Assembly: GCA_037043455.1 (NCBI GenBank)
Contig: JAWPHD010000007.1
Location: forward strand, 434,001-498,000
Direction of reading: 5' to 3'
Length of the DNA: 64,000 nucleotides
Source: Cyrtodaria siliqua
Lineage: Eukaryota; Mollusca; Bivalvia; Adapedonta; Hiatellidae
Of this stretch, positions 1 to 10,466 are shown one piece after another. The notes below the pieces were generated by a model. It worked only from the letters and a program-made list of their open reading frames with translations, was not told where the DNA came from and did no database searches. Made by a program: the position numbers and the translations under genes. Position 1 is the stretch's first letter, and each line of letters begins with the position of its first letter.

Positions 1-105
1 CTCTAGTAGTTTTTGTTTTAATCGGTTTTGTTTCTTTTTTTATTTTTACTATTTTAAATATTTTCTGAAAAAAGTATTCAAATGTGATTGATCTTTTTCG
101 ACCCT

Positions 106-483
106 CTATTTTATCCAAAACCTAATTTTGTAAAACAAATCTTCAAATCTTTGTCTATTTGCAGAAGACAAATCATATGCTACCAAGTATTTATCCAAAT
201 GGTACTTTCTGTGGTAAATAGTTTTCTTTCGGTTGAAGTTGTAACCTGCAATAAGATTGTAACCATTGTGAACTCCACAATTAAGACAAATACGCTCGTT
301 ATCAGAAACCTCATAATTGCCATTACAGTTAATACATGCATTAGAGCATTTGTAACACAGCTTGGTTTTGACACAATATTTACAAAGCTTCTTTTGATCA
401 GTCATGTAAAATAAGATGCAATCTAAACATACTCCACTGGAATCAATAATATCTAAAAGTCTTTCACAATATTTACAATTCAT
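106..483 (-). CDS. Cysteine-rich zinc-ribbon protein of a Polinton-type element, possibly late-transcription-factor-like
   Basis: An intact 125-residue ORF. It has six CxxC-type pairs (NCKYC near residue 3, VCLDC, LCKYC, LCYKC, ACINC, ICLNCG near residue 73), so it probably binds several zinc ions. The C-terminal part carries KTIYHRKYHLDKYL after the last ribbon. A CxxCG ribbon followed by a Y-x-R-x-x-H-x-x-x-L stretch recalls the VLTF3 family of late transcription factors of large DNA viruses; that is an inference from pattern only. It is divergently arranged with the ORF at 554 across a 70-bp gap and lies next to a Polinton-type polymerase relic, so it is probably a cargo gene of that element. 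It is the only unbroken ORF of the group, apart from the first segment of the polymerase. It could also be an unrelated zinc-ribbon protein. Confidence 0.5.
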   Translation of the reverse strand: MNCKYCERLLDIIDSSGVCLDCILFYMTDQKKLCKYCVKTKLCYKCSNACINCNGNYEVSDNERICLNCGVHNGYNLIAGYNFNRKKTIYHRKYHLDKYLVAYDLSSANRQRFEDLFYKIRFWIK

Positions 484-553
484 TATACTATACTTTAGAA
501 TTATATATTTAGAATATAGGCTTAAAGAAATAGTATCTTATGTAATTATATAA
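484..553. promoter_or_regulatory. Divergent intergenic control region
   Basis: A 70-bp gap separates the ATG of the minus-strand zinc-ribbon ORF (483) from the ATG of the plus-strand ORF (554). It contains ATATAGGCTTAAAGAAATA at 514-532, 21 bases before the plus-strand ATG. The same 19-mer recurs before the ATG at 1245 with almost identical spacing. The rest is very AT-rich. A shared promoter for element genes is inferred; no TATA-type box can be placed with certainty. Confidence 0.5.
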
Positions 554-1192
554 ATGGAACGTATAGAAAAGAAAATCAAACACTTCAAGGAAGATCAAAT
601 GACATATGCTCAAATGGTTGATTTTGAAGATATATTCAAACTTGACAAAGAGTTACTAGTTTTTATAATCGATAAAACAAATTAGGATTTATAGTGAAAC
701 ACGAGCAGATGAGGTAACCAAGGATGTTGAGTATTTCAAGGATGAATTAATCAGCAAACTGAAAAAAACTCATATAATTAATACTGATATCGGATGCTAT
801 GAAGACTTTGAAATGTTTATTAAAAGCATGAAATAGATGATTAATGAAAAGCTTCTTGATAAAAACGACTTTAGAAACTATTGTGAGCACGTGAAAAAAT
901 AAGATTGCTATTAGCTTAAGGTGATCTTGAAACCGATAATTTCGAGAGATACTGTAAATATCATGTAAAAATCCACCAGATGGTAGATGACAGGACTCTT
1001 GAAAACGAATGCTTTTGGAAATACTTAGACATTCATCTGGATAGAGAAATATATGTTCTTTTAGATGAAAACATAGATATTTTTGAAGTATCGGAAGATG
1101 ATGGCGCTGATACCGATGATGATACCATTTTGGTTGAGTTAATAGATGGTGATGTAATTAGAGATTTTAGCGTCATTCCTGTTGAAAAATAA
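554..1192 (+). pseudogene. Broken acidic ORF of the Polinton-type element, function unknown
   Basis: The ATG at 554 opens a frame of 43 codons (begins MERIEKKIKHF) that stops at 683-685. Coding-like sequence continues in other frames (around 700-900, with residues such as DVEYFKDELISKL), and an open stretch from 980 to 1192 ends in an Asp/Glu-rich tail (EVSEDDGADTDDDT). The pieces share orientation and composition and sit between the divergent promoter and the polymerase. I read them as one decayed gene with several stops and frameshifts. I recognise no family. They could also be two small genes. Confidence 0.45.
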
Positions 1193-1205
1193 TTAAATAA
1201 ATTAA

Positions 1206-1244
1206 ATATAGGCTTAAAGAAATAATCTCTTGTTATATTATATA
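1206..1244 (+). promoter_or_regulatory. Repeated promoter-like motif before the polymerase gene
   Basis: ATATAGGCTTAAAGAAATA at 1206-1224 is identical to 514-532. The gap to the ATG is 20 bases here and 21 at the first site, and both gaps end in an AT-rich stretch ending TTATATAA just before or over the start. Two identical motifs at matched distances from two start codons are unlikely by chance and suggest a shared promoter element for this transposon or virus-like unit. Confidence 0.55.
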
Positions 1245-4200
1245 ATGAATATCCGAGAAATTGAAACATCCCCAAGACAATATAGCAAGGTGTATAAAGT
1301 AGATGTTGTGAGTGATGGTCCACTTACCCAGCTACAAAAAACACAGCCGGCAGATTTGAAATTTCTTAAAAAAAAACTAGCAAAGATAGGTAGCTTTAAA
1401 TTAAGTGTTGATGTGAAACATACTTTTAAAAAAACATCGATGGGAGACAAAGAAACAGGTCCTGCAACCACATACAAAACAGCTTACTTTAATTCTAAAG
1501 CGGCAACAATATTATTCGAAAAGAGTATTGTTGAGGCGCTGGACAAAGCACGTGAAGAATTTATAACTAGAGTTGGAAATTGGATTCAGGAGGGAAGTTG
1601 GCAAATTGAGGTACTAGATGCGCACTACATAAATCGAGTAAAGTATAAGCCTTTACGCGGTAGCTCTTATTTAAACTTACCGAAAGAACTTACTAATGCT
1701 AAAAAAGGTTTAATAAATATAAAAAGATGAAAAAGATAACGAGTGCTTTAGATGGTGCCATTTGGCTTATGAATTTCCTGTTAAAAAAGATCCTCAAAGA
1801 ACAACAAAGTACAAAATTCATATTGGTGATCTTGATTACAAGGGAATAAAAAAATAGAAAAACAAAACAGCATTTGTTTTAACATATTTGGATATGAAAA
1901 TAATCAAGTATACCCTTTGTACATATCAAAAAATAAAGCAGAGGAACCATGAGATATGCTTTTGATTACCGAGAAAGAAAAATATCATTCTGTATGGATA
2001 AAAGATTTTAACAGGTTAATGTTTAATCAAACATTACATTCAAATAAAAAATGGTTTTGTAAAACATGCTTTAAATTAGAAAGAGTTCTGGAAAAACACA
2101 AACCTATTAGTCTGTCAAATAATGGTAAGCAAGCAGTAAAAATGCCAAATAAGAATGAAAACGTTAAGTTTAACAACTATGACAGGCAACTAATAGTTCC
2201 GTTTGTTATATATGCTGATTTTGAAGATGTAACCGAAAGTATTTCTTCAGCATCAAACAATTCTAAAATATCACATACAGAAGCATATCAAAAGCATACT
2301 GATTGCAGTTATGGGTATAAGGTTGTTTGTTGTTATGATGATCAATATTCAAAACCAGTTGTAACGTATAGAGGACCAAATGCTGTTTACAAGTTTTTAG
2401 AAAAAATTGTAAAAGAAGAAAAGTGGTGTAAGAAAACTATGAATGCACATTTTAAGAAAGATTTCGTGATGTCGCCGGAAGAAGAAACTAAATTTCAAAA
2501 ATCTAAATCATGTCATAGTTGTGGTAATTGTTTTTAAATAACATTTAAAAAAGATGACCCAGGTCGTACAGTAGCATATGAAAACTGCGTTAGAAAAGTT
2601 AGAGACCATTGCCATATAACTGGAAAGTACAGAGGTAGCGCTCAGGAAATATGTAATATTAACTTCAGGCTAACTAAACAAATACCTGTTGTGTTTCATA
2701 ATTTGAGAGGTTATGATTCTCACTTCATAATGCAACACATCGGAAAGATTAAAAAAACAATAAATGTCATACCAAATAACATTGAAAAGTATATGGCTTT
2801 CATTTTGGGGAAAAGTTTAGTGTTTATTGACAGTTTCCAGTTTATGTCTCAATCATTATAACATTTAGTAAAAAACATCCCCTCGTTTCAATACACCTCG
2901 CAAGAATACTTCGATGACAAGCTAGAATTAATAAAAAGAAAAGGTGTTTATCCTTATGATAACATGAACAGTTTTAAACGTTTTAAGGAAACTAAATTAC
3001 CTGGCAAAGATAGCTTTTATTCTCAATTAAATGATGAGCATATTTCAAATGCAGATTATGATCATGCTAAAAGAATATGGAAAACATTTAAGATTAAAAA
3101 TATGGGGGAATATCATGATCTGTATCTTAAGATTGATGTGCCGCTGCTTGCAGACGTTTTTGAAAACTTTAGAAAAATGTGCATTGAGTATTACAAATTA
3201 GATCCTTGTCAGTAGTCCTGGTATAGCCTGGGATGCATGCCTTAAGATGACTGGTATCCAACTTGACTTAATCACTGATATTGATCAATATTTGTTTGTG
3301 GAAAAAGGATTAAGGGGCGGTACAAGTTATATTGCAAACAGATATTCACAGGCTAACAATACATATATGAACAACTACGACAAGAAAAGAGAAAGCAAGT
3401 ACATAATATATCTTGATGCTAATAACTTGTACGGGTGGGCCATGTGTCAACCGTGGCCTTCTGGTAACTTCAAGTGGGTTGATAAGTTTGAAAAAGGAAA
3501 ATCAAATTACATTGTTGAGTGTGATATCGAGTATCCCAAGAAACTGCATGACTTTCATTATGATTATCCTCCTGCCCAGGAAAGTCTAAATATAAAAGAT
3601 GAGTCTATTGTAAAAATTTAAAACAAAAGTTTAAATTGGGATCTTGCAATGTTAATAAACTTGTTACAACACTAAAAAATAAAGAAAAGTATGTCGTGCA
3701 TTTAAGAAACTTAGAACTGTATAAAAAGCTTGGATTGAAGGTAACAAAAATACACCGAATACTACAGTTTGACGAATCAAGGTGCTTAAAGACATACATC
3801 GACTTTAATACTGCCAAGAGAACAGCTGGTAAAATGCTTTTGAAAAGGATTTCTTCAAACTGATGAACAATTCAGTTTTTGGTAAAACTATGGAAAATTT
3901 GAGAAAAAGAATTAATGTTAAATTAACTCACGACGGTCCTTTTAAAATATGCAGCAAGACCTTCATTTATTTATTGTAAAATGTTTAATGAAAATGTATT
4001 TGCCATAAACAGAATAAAAGAACGATTAGTTTTAAATGGTCCTTGTTATGTTGACATGTGTATTTTAGACTTGTCAACATATTTGATGTATGATTTCTAT
4101 TACAACTACATTAAAAATAAATATGATAAAAAAGCTAAATTATTATTTACTGATACCGATTCCTTGTGTTATGAAATAAAAACAAAAGATGTGTATGCAG

Positions 4201-4611
4201 ACTTTTACAAGGATAAAGAACTTTTTGATAATTGCGATTATGATCCAAAAAGTAAGTTTCATTTTAATGATAATAAAAAGGTTATTGGCAAGATGAAAGA
4301 TGAAACGTGCAGCATACCTATTGTTGAATATGTTGGACTACGAAGTAAACTATATTCGTATATGTTAGATAATGAGGTTAGTACAAAGAAATGTAAGGGC
4401 GTTAAAAAGTGTGTTGTTAAAAAACAAATAGCACACGGTGATTACAAAGAGATTTTGTTTGCAGCAGCAGGAAGTCACCATGAGATTAAAGTTATTAGAT
4501 CAAAAAAGCATCACATAAGCAGCTATATAATAAATAAAAAAAAATGTATCAGCTTATGATGATAAAAGATACATACTAGATAATGGACAAGATACATTAG
4601 CATACAAGTAA
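1245..4611 (+). pseudogene. Protein-primed family B DNA polymerase of a Polinton/Maverick (adintovirus-like) element, broken
   Basis: The gene begins at the ATG at 1245 and its recognisable end is a stop at 4609-4611. The N-terminal part (1245-1730) carries the Polinton-type segment RGSSYLNLPKEL, followed out of frame by DNECFRWCHLA. An exonuclease motif YADFE lies at 2211-2225. A DHCHITGKYRG histidine/cysteine finger lies near 2608, and the second exonuclease motif HNLRGYDSHF near 2697. The polymerase motifs are DANNLYGWAM (3415-3444), KLMNNSVFGKTMEN (3857-3898) and DTDS (4152-4163). All catalytic motifs survive, but they sit in at least seven segments separated by stops (for example near 1730, 2535, 2858, 3213, 3619) and frameshifts, so the gene cannot make a functional enzyme. 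Integrase, ATPase and capsid genes are not seen here. The copy is either 3'-deleted or continues left of the window. Confidence 0.93.
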
Positions 4612-4720
4612 AATACTCCATGGTAAAAAACGATACGTGAAGCGATGATAAAGCCTATTGTCCGGTTTCGTCTGACTTTGCCTGATCAATGGCAAATGTT
4701 TTAGTTATTTATAAACATAC

Positions 4721-4981
4721 ATAGATAGTGAGGGTTTGGGGAAAGATCTTCCTAAGCAGAGGGTGATTAACTAAGGTGTAGTAGATAGTCGGGGTATGGG
4801 CAATGTTTTTCCTAAGAGGAGGCCAATTAAGCAGTTTATACAGTTGTCAAAGATGTCTGATATCAAATATGCCGTCACCATTTGGTGCTTGCAATTGTGT
4901 TGGTGCATATAGAGACATCTGATAACTGTTTGATTGTTTGTCGCGAGGGCGGAAAACTGCGCTGGTACCCTCACTATCTAT
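4721..4981. mobile_element. Small inverted-repeat element next to the Polinton relic
   Basis: Perfect 15-bp inverted ends (ATAGATAGTGAGGGT at 4721-4735, its complement at 4967-4981) bound 261 bp. Inside the left half, a roughly 50-bp segment is repeated with divergence (AGATAGTCGGGGTATGGG near 4785, followed by CCTAAG and AATTAA as in the first copy). There is no coding capacity. It could be a MITE or a remnant of the Polinton terminal region; no target-site duplication is evident. Confidence 0.45.
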
Positions 4982-6879
4982 ACTACTGACTATTCATCAC
5001 TCTCTCTCTAAATGTATTATTTGCCATTGTAATTATTGTTTATTGTCCCTTATCTCAAATCATGTATCCCTCCCTGACTGGTGAGTACTTTATTCATGAA
5101 ATGTACATTATCTTGAGTTTGTACTAGTTTTGTGTGTATGCTCCGTTTAGCTTATAATTTGTATTCACAACTTTCACATGACATCATCAAAATAATTTGA
5201 CCAATCAGTATTCAATAAATAAAACACCTCCACATTCTGGTAGGGGGTAAACTCGGTGTTTATCGTTGATGCTCAACATACTTTTTTGTAATTGTCAAAT
5301 ATCTTTTTCAAAACGTTTGGCCCCCCAATAATTAAAACATTCCTACGCCCATGAATATTCTGATTTTTCATATAGAAATCAAGGATAAAGTCCAATTAAA
5401 CCCTTTATTTTCACCTACTGATATCTCAACATCTCGGAAATTAATAACAAATGACAGGATGTGAAAGTTATCAATTGCAATTAAAGACTCGTCATGTTTT
5501 CTCCGTCACATAGTTAGTACCTAGTTCATATTATCAATGATTGATCATGATATTTGTATTTGCTTTTTGATGCATGCGTAGCATATGGAGGAGCACTTGA
5601 TTAAACATGTTGGGATAAAAGACTGGCCAAAATGTTGGGGGTAAAAGATTGGCCATAAGATCGTGCTGTTGTATTGAAATTGCTGTATTGAAATTGGCAC
5701 AATGTCATAGGTCCATATATTAAGTAACTATTACAGCTACAATTTTGAAACTTTATACAGTTGTTCTACATCATAACATGACCCAGCATATCAGGTTTCA
5801 TAACTGCTTTCTGCAAAAGTTATGCTCTTTTTTGAACTTAGTATATTTGTTAAGGATTTCGTTAAGGTCCACTTTTTAGCCAGTATGTTTTTGGAAAAAA
5901 ATACGAATTATTGTCATCCCCTTGATCGGCGTCTGCGTATTTGGTTCAGTTTTATGTTAAGGTGCAATTCTTTCAGTAACTATAACAGATACAGCTTTGA
6001 AACTTTGCTTGAGCATGCTATTTCCTGACGCAGGCCATGCAATGCTGGTGTCTACCCAGGAAAATCTCATGATCAGCCCTACACACCTATCAAAAATATC
6101 AGTGTCAAACATTCAAAAAGCCAAACTGTATGATATTTTACCACTACAAACCACATCTTCCGCATATATGTCCACCTACCCCAGCCATTTGTCATAGTAC
6201 ACATTTCACTGATCATATCAGCTTCTTTTTTGATATTTTATTTTACTTAATTCAAATTTCCTCAACATTCTAAAAAATTGCATAACATTCTAGAAATATA
6301 TATCATCAGCAAATAATGCAAAGACTTAATAATGTTTTGATATCTTAAGTATGTGCCTTTGTTTTCAAGTTACTATTGCTTACTGTTGCCATATAACATT
6401 TTTAAAATATTTCTACATTTTTGTTGTTATATAATAACATTCTGCGCCGCCCTGATGCCCTGCATCTGTTTCTTCTTGTTGTTATCTATAAAACGCTTTG
6501 ACCTCTGACAGCCACGTGCTGAAATCCATTGCTAGAAGATGTTAAAGAGCAGTTTGCACAAACCTTCATGGGATAAATAACTTCAAGAAATAATTCTATA
6601 TAAATAAATTAGCAGTTCCGCAGATTCCTCTCGTGTGCGTCGTTAAATGTCAGTCAACGAACTGAGGGTAATCTGTGTGAAACTGTTCCATGATATTTTA
6701 ACTATAACATGTATTAAATTGTTATAAACGAAGAATGAGATGCACACGCAGCTTTGATTTATAAGACAAACTAATTTTGCAATTATCTATTTAATTGCTT
6801 GTGCTCAATTTCCGTTGTGCTGAAACCGTAATTTGATAAGGAGATTTAGTAACAATTGAAATTCATTCTCATATCTTAG
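4982..6879. other. AT-rich DNA without recognised genes
   Basis: No convincing coding sequence on either strand. Segments 5718-5755 and 5976-6010 are near-duplicates (AGTAACTATTACAGCTACA against AGTAACTATAACAGATACA, each followed by TTTGAAACTT), so part of 5690-6040 looks like a dispersed repeat. Confidence 0.5.
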
Positions 6880-7040
6880 AGATATACAATTGTAATACAT
6901 ACTGAAAAGGACCAATAAGTAATAACACTACTATTTGTAGTCGGGGCGACCTTTTACAGCCGTCACAAACAACTAAACAATTGCCATTAAACAACATACT
7001 AAAAAGGGGATCCCTTAGAATGCTACAACACAAGCAAGAG
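6880..7040 (-). repeat. Partial copy of the 279-bp satellite-like family
   Basis: Contains AACACTACTATTTGTAGTCG and AAAAAGGGGATCCCTTAG, matching in order the minus-strand copy at 38372-38640. It is diverged and truncated. Confidence 0.5.
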
Positions 7041-7189
7041 AGAAAAGCACCAGCAGTGATTCGTATTATAAAAATATGACTGGTCCTTCCAATAACAAAA
7101 TGAGATATAGGGTCCTAAAGAAACAATATCGTCCGAACGCAATGGCATCGTAGGTCCGAACTATACTGCAAACAAGGACTTGATAATAC

Positions 7190-7595
7190 AATGAAAGAGA
7201 CAAAAAACAACAGAAAGGGTGGTGAAGATAGGGTTACCGACTTGGAACGGTCAGTAGGCATTAAGGCCTACTGGTTAGCTTGAATCGATTTTATTTGCGC
7301 ACAATCCTCGCAATTATCCTGTCTTCAGCGTCCAGATAGACAAGACTGTGTAAACAAAACTACATCCCATCAAACACAATTCTCTAACAATAAAGTCCAC
7401 ATCCAGAGACACTAACTAAAGAAACACATACAAAATAATAAACATCTCAGGATGTATCCAGAATGGTACTGAACAACCATAGTAGTTGCAGCTAAAGAGA
7501 AAACCAATCCAAGATACGACCAGAAAACCCGAGGGACGAAAGCTCATGCACCCACCTCCCTTAGTTGGGGTTTCAGTAGGTACAATCATAGAGAA
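7190..7595 (+). repeat. Ancient diverged copy of the Penelope-like family's non-coding end
   Basis: GGGTTACCGACTTGGAACGG and the following AGTAGGCATTAAGGCCTACT correspond to the conserved block of the family (GGGCTACCGCCTTGGAACGG, then a small AGTGG...CCACT hairpin). Similarity fades on both sides. This is the most diverged member I can place. Confidence 0.4.
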
Positions 7596-7788
7596 TAACA
7601 ACTCTTAAAGGTGAAATATAGCGTGTATTTTGAGTATATATTCGGAAATATACGTATATAATATACAATATTTTCAAATCTTACACTTATTGGTTGTCTC
7701 GTTTTCTCACAGTAGCCAATTTTATCCCATAGCGCACACGCTTCGAGTTTCGCCCTTTTTGAAGACAGGTAAGTGACACGTGATCCTG

Positions 7789-7796
7789 TGACGTCA
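7789..7796 (+). promoter_or_regulatory. CRE-type palindrome upstream of the THAP exon
   Basis: TGACGTCA followed by TTGG, 83 bases before the ATG of the THAP-like exon at 7879. The placement fits a CREB/ATF-type promoter site. Confidence 0.4.
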
Positions 7797-7878
7797 TTGG
7801 TACCAAACGATTCGCGGTGTCGCATTGAGTTGTATAGTATTGTCTATGTAGGATTACGTTTTATGGTACTTGTTAAAA

Positions 7879-8259
7879 ATGCCGTGTGTTGTTTCTGGGT
7901 GAAAAAGTTTGCATAAAGAAGGACAAGATAATAGCCTAAGTTTTTTTCGTTTCCCTAATCGAGATAATGATATATTAAGATTTGAAGTGTGGGTAGACGT
8001 TACCGAAGAAAATCGCCCGACTCGTCGAGAAAGTGGGAACCTACGAAAGACGCGCGAGTTTGTAGCAAACATTTTGAGTTGACTTCGTGGGAAGTCCATC
8101 CTTTGGTTTCATTATCTTTGAATTTGGAGGCCATGCAGATTAAAATCAACAGCGGTACCAACGATATTCGACTATAAAAATGAGAAGTGCATAACCCCGC
8201 CGTCTCCAAGCAAGTTGTATTCGCCTATTCGACCGGCGTTGAGGAAATTCATACATGAA
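7879..8259 (+). pseudogene. THAP zinc-finger first exon, broken
   Basis: From the ATG at 7879 the frame reads MPCVVSG then TGA (7900-7902) where the second zinc-binding cysteine of a THAP domain (C-x-x-x-x-C start) is expected. It continues through SLSFFRFPNRDND. A frameshift near 7989 leads to KWEPTKDARVCSKHFE, the conserved C-x-x-H end of the C2CH THAP finger with its usual RVCSKHF core. A further shift near 8130 leads to IFDYKNEKCITPPSPSKLY and on to FIHE, which stops at a splice donor (GAA|GTAAGA at 8259/8260). THAP domains bind DNA and occur in host regulators and in P-element-type transposases. The stop at a zinc ligand plus two frameshifts mark this as dead. Which THAP gene it came from cannot be told from one exon. 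Confidence 0.75.
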
Positions 8260-9633
8260 GTAAGATTGAAATTTATGTTCAATTATCTTAGCACCTCATC
8301 GTGTATACGTATGATAAATTGAAGAAAGGTGTATAGTCTTAGATCTTTATATACACCGTGAATGTTTAGCTGTTGAATTAAAAGCATGCGTCTTTACGTG
8401 AATCAATGAAGAGTTGACGGCGCTAATATTATGTAGCTGTCTTTTTTAAAAAGATTGCTAAGAACGTTCAGCATATAAATTTAAATGAATCCGGTGAAAT
8501 AAATACTGTGTCTTTGTTTCCAAATTTTAATTTTAATAATTTTAAATTATAAACCCTCTTCTGCCAATAGTATTATAGATATATATTATCAACATATATA
8601 GGGCTATGGATTTGAAAAAAAAAATGTTTCATGGATATTTATAACAAGGCAGAAAATTAATAATATTACTAGCTTTTATATTAATTCAGTAATTTTTAAT
8701 GGCAAAGAACAACAATAACGCCTCTTAGCTCGTGCAATAAGTAAAACAAGTATAATAGAATAATATACTTTATATTATGGTAATTTGATATATTTGGTCT
8801 GTTTTCGATCTGTGTACTTACTAACTGTCTATATCGTTCTCATAATACATTTGGCTATATTATTTAAATCATAGTATTTTTCTCTCTTTGTGCGCGACAA
8901 ATATCATGTGATATATCCGTCTTGTGCAATACGCGTCTGCCCTTGGCGGTATTTCACCGCTCAAGTAATTGCAATAAACAGGAAATATATCATAAAACTA
9001 GGTTTCCCTAAATGGTGCCTGCTTTTGTGATATACCGACGTATGTACCCAAATTAGGCTGCACTTCAATAGTGCACCGCAATATTTTATTAGTCTGTATT
9101 GATATTTGGGGGCACGTGGAGACTAGAGAGCGTGTCATATTGCAAACACCGCTTCTAGAGTGTTTGGTGTTGATGGCGACTTATGGCAAATATATAATAC
9201 TATAGCAATTATGGCGCCGAAATTATATGCTGTTTCATTTATTATTGTTTTTATTCATTTTTTATCAATTATGGATAATATCTAATAAATATATTCGTTC
9301 CATGTCTACTTATCGGCAAAAAAATTCTGACGCTCGTGTTACCATAGAGTTACATACATATATATCCATGTATTAATGTATAGGTATAGACCAGGTCCAA
9401 TCATTCGGAATATACTACATTTCCAGTGACATTCCGCGGTTATTGTGTATGTACCAAGATATTGCAGTGTTGCGGGTGACTTACTGTCAGATTTTGATGA
9501 AAACAATGTTTACGTTGTTTTTTTGTTTGTTGTTGCTGTAAGTGTATAAATAAGCTATTTTGTTAGATTAGTGAATAGTGTAATAAACCACTAAACGTAA
9601 CGAATGACATGACACGATAGTCTTTACAAGCTC
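8260..9633. other. AT-rich DNA, nothing recognised
   Basis: Presumably intron-like or spacer sequence after the THAP exon donor. I see no following THAP-gene exon, tandem array or RNA gene here. Confidence 0.4.
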
Positions 9634-9774
9634 TCAATTTGCACCTGCACCGCGTACGACTTCATCATCAGTTGATGAATCCGATGTATTTTCGTCCTCA
9701 GACACGTATTCTGGCTCCAAACCTAAAGGTTGCACATGGTGTAACCGTTTTATCACGGGCATTTCCTCTGACAT
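9634..9774 (-). CDS. Short acidic first-exon-like ORF, possibly P2X7-like transposon-associated family
   Basis: A 46-codon ORF starts at an ATG on the minus strand (9774). It contains VQPLGLEPEYVSEDE, then a Ser/Asp/Glu-rich run, then a stop at 9634-9636. An EPE-Y followed by an acidic serine-rich linker resembles the N-terminus of the multicopy P2X7-like proteins of molluscs and cnidarians, but the diagnostic cysteine domain is absent, so this is only suggestive. A composite ETS/CRE site lies about 80-95 bases upstream. It is probably the first exon of a dead gene or of a transposon-borne gene. Confidence 0.35.
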   Translation of the reverse strand: MSEEMPVIKRLHHVQPLGLEPEYVSEDENTSDSSTDDEVVRGAGAN

Positions 9775-9854
9775 CGCTTAATTCTCACATTTTCACACAA
9801 GGTATACTGTTTTGCGTTCAGTCCCGATGTAAACAAAAAATAGTTTGTTCCCAA

Positions 9855-9869
9855 TGACGTCATTTCCGG
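9855..9869 (-). promoter_or_regulatory. ETS/CRE composite promoter site
   Basis: On the minus strand CCGGAAATGACGTCA joins an ETS core (GGAA) to a full CRE palindrome. It lies 81-95 bases upstream of the minus-strand ATG at 9774. The spacing is typical of TATA-less animal promoters. Confidence 0.45.
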
Positions 9870-10079
9870 TAATTCGCGCAAGAGTTTTTTCCCTTAGATT
9901 TTTTTCGATTTTTTAGCAGTGCCTGTTCGCCTTTTCGGTTTTTATCTTTAAAAACATATTTTCACTAAACATACATCAATAGCATAGTAAACATCGTATT
10001 TATAATGATATTTAATAATTAAAAACATATCAACAACGGATTTGTTGATCTAGGACAAATTTCATCTTTAAACGCTTAA

Positions 10080-10466
10080 GCTAGTGCTAGAGAGCGTGAG
10101 AGGTTTGCTTCTTACATTACCTCTAATGGTCAGAATAAAATAAAAGCGAGTCTGCTACTTTATTCTCTGGGTTGTGTTTGTTGCTTTCAAAGAAAAAAAC
10201 TTATCAGTATTTGTTAACATTCACACTTGCGTTCGTTTAGTGCAGTTATTTTTACTGGCCCTTGGGATCAACGAGCCTAATATATGTGACTTTGAAGTAC
10301 AATACCACTTAAGCCGGTCCTAGGGTGTGTGAGAGGTGATGCTTCCTACATTACCTACATTACCTCTCCTGAACAGTGTGAGAGGTGATGCTTTCTACCT
10401 TAAATAAAACCGAATCTGCTACTTTACTCTTTTGGTTGTGTTTGTTGCTTCCAAAGGATCCCTCTT
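10080..10466 (+). repeat. Dispersed copies (about 1.3 units) of the 279-bp family
   Basis: Contains the ordered blocks of the unit amplified at 22170-23593: TATCAGTATTTGTTAACATT, CGTTCGTTTAGTGCAG, AACGAGCCTAATATATGTG, CTTAAGCCGGTCCTAGGG, then AAACCGAATCTGCTACTTTA. A partial unit precedes it. Confidence 0.65.
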
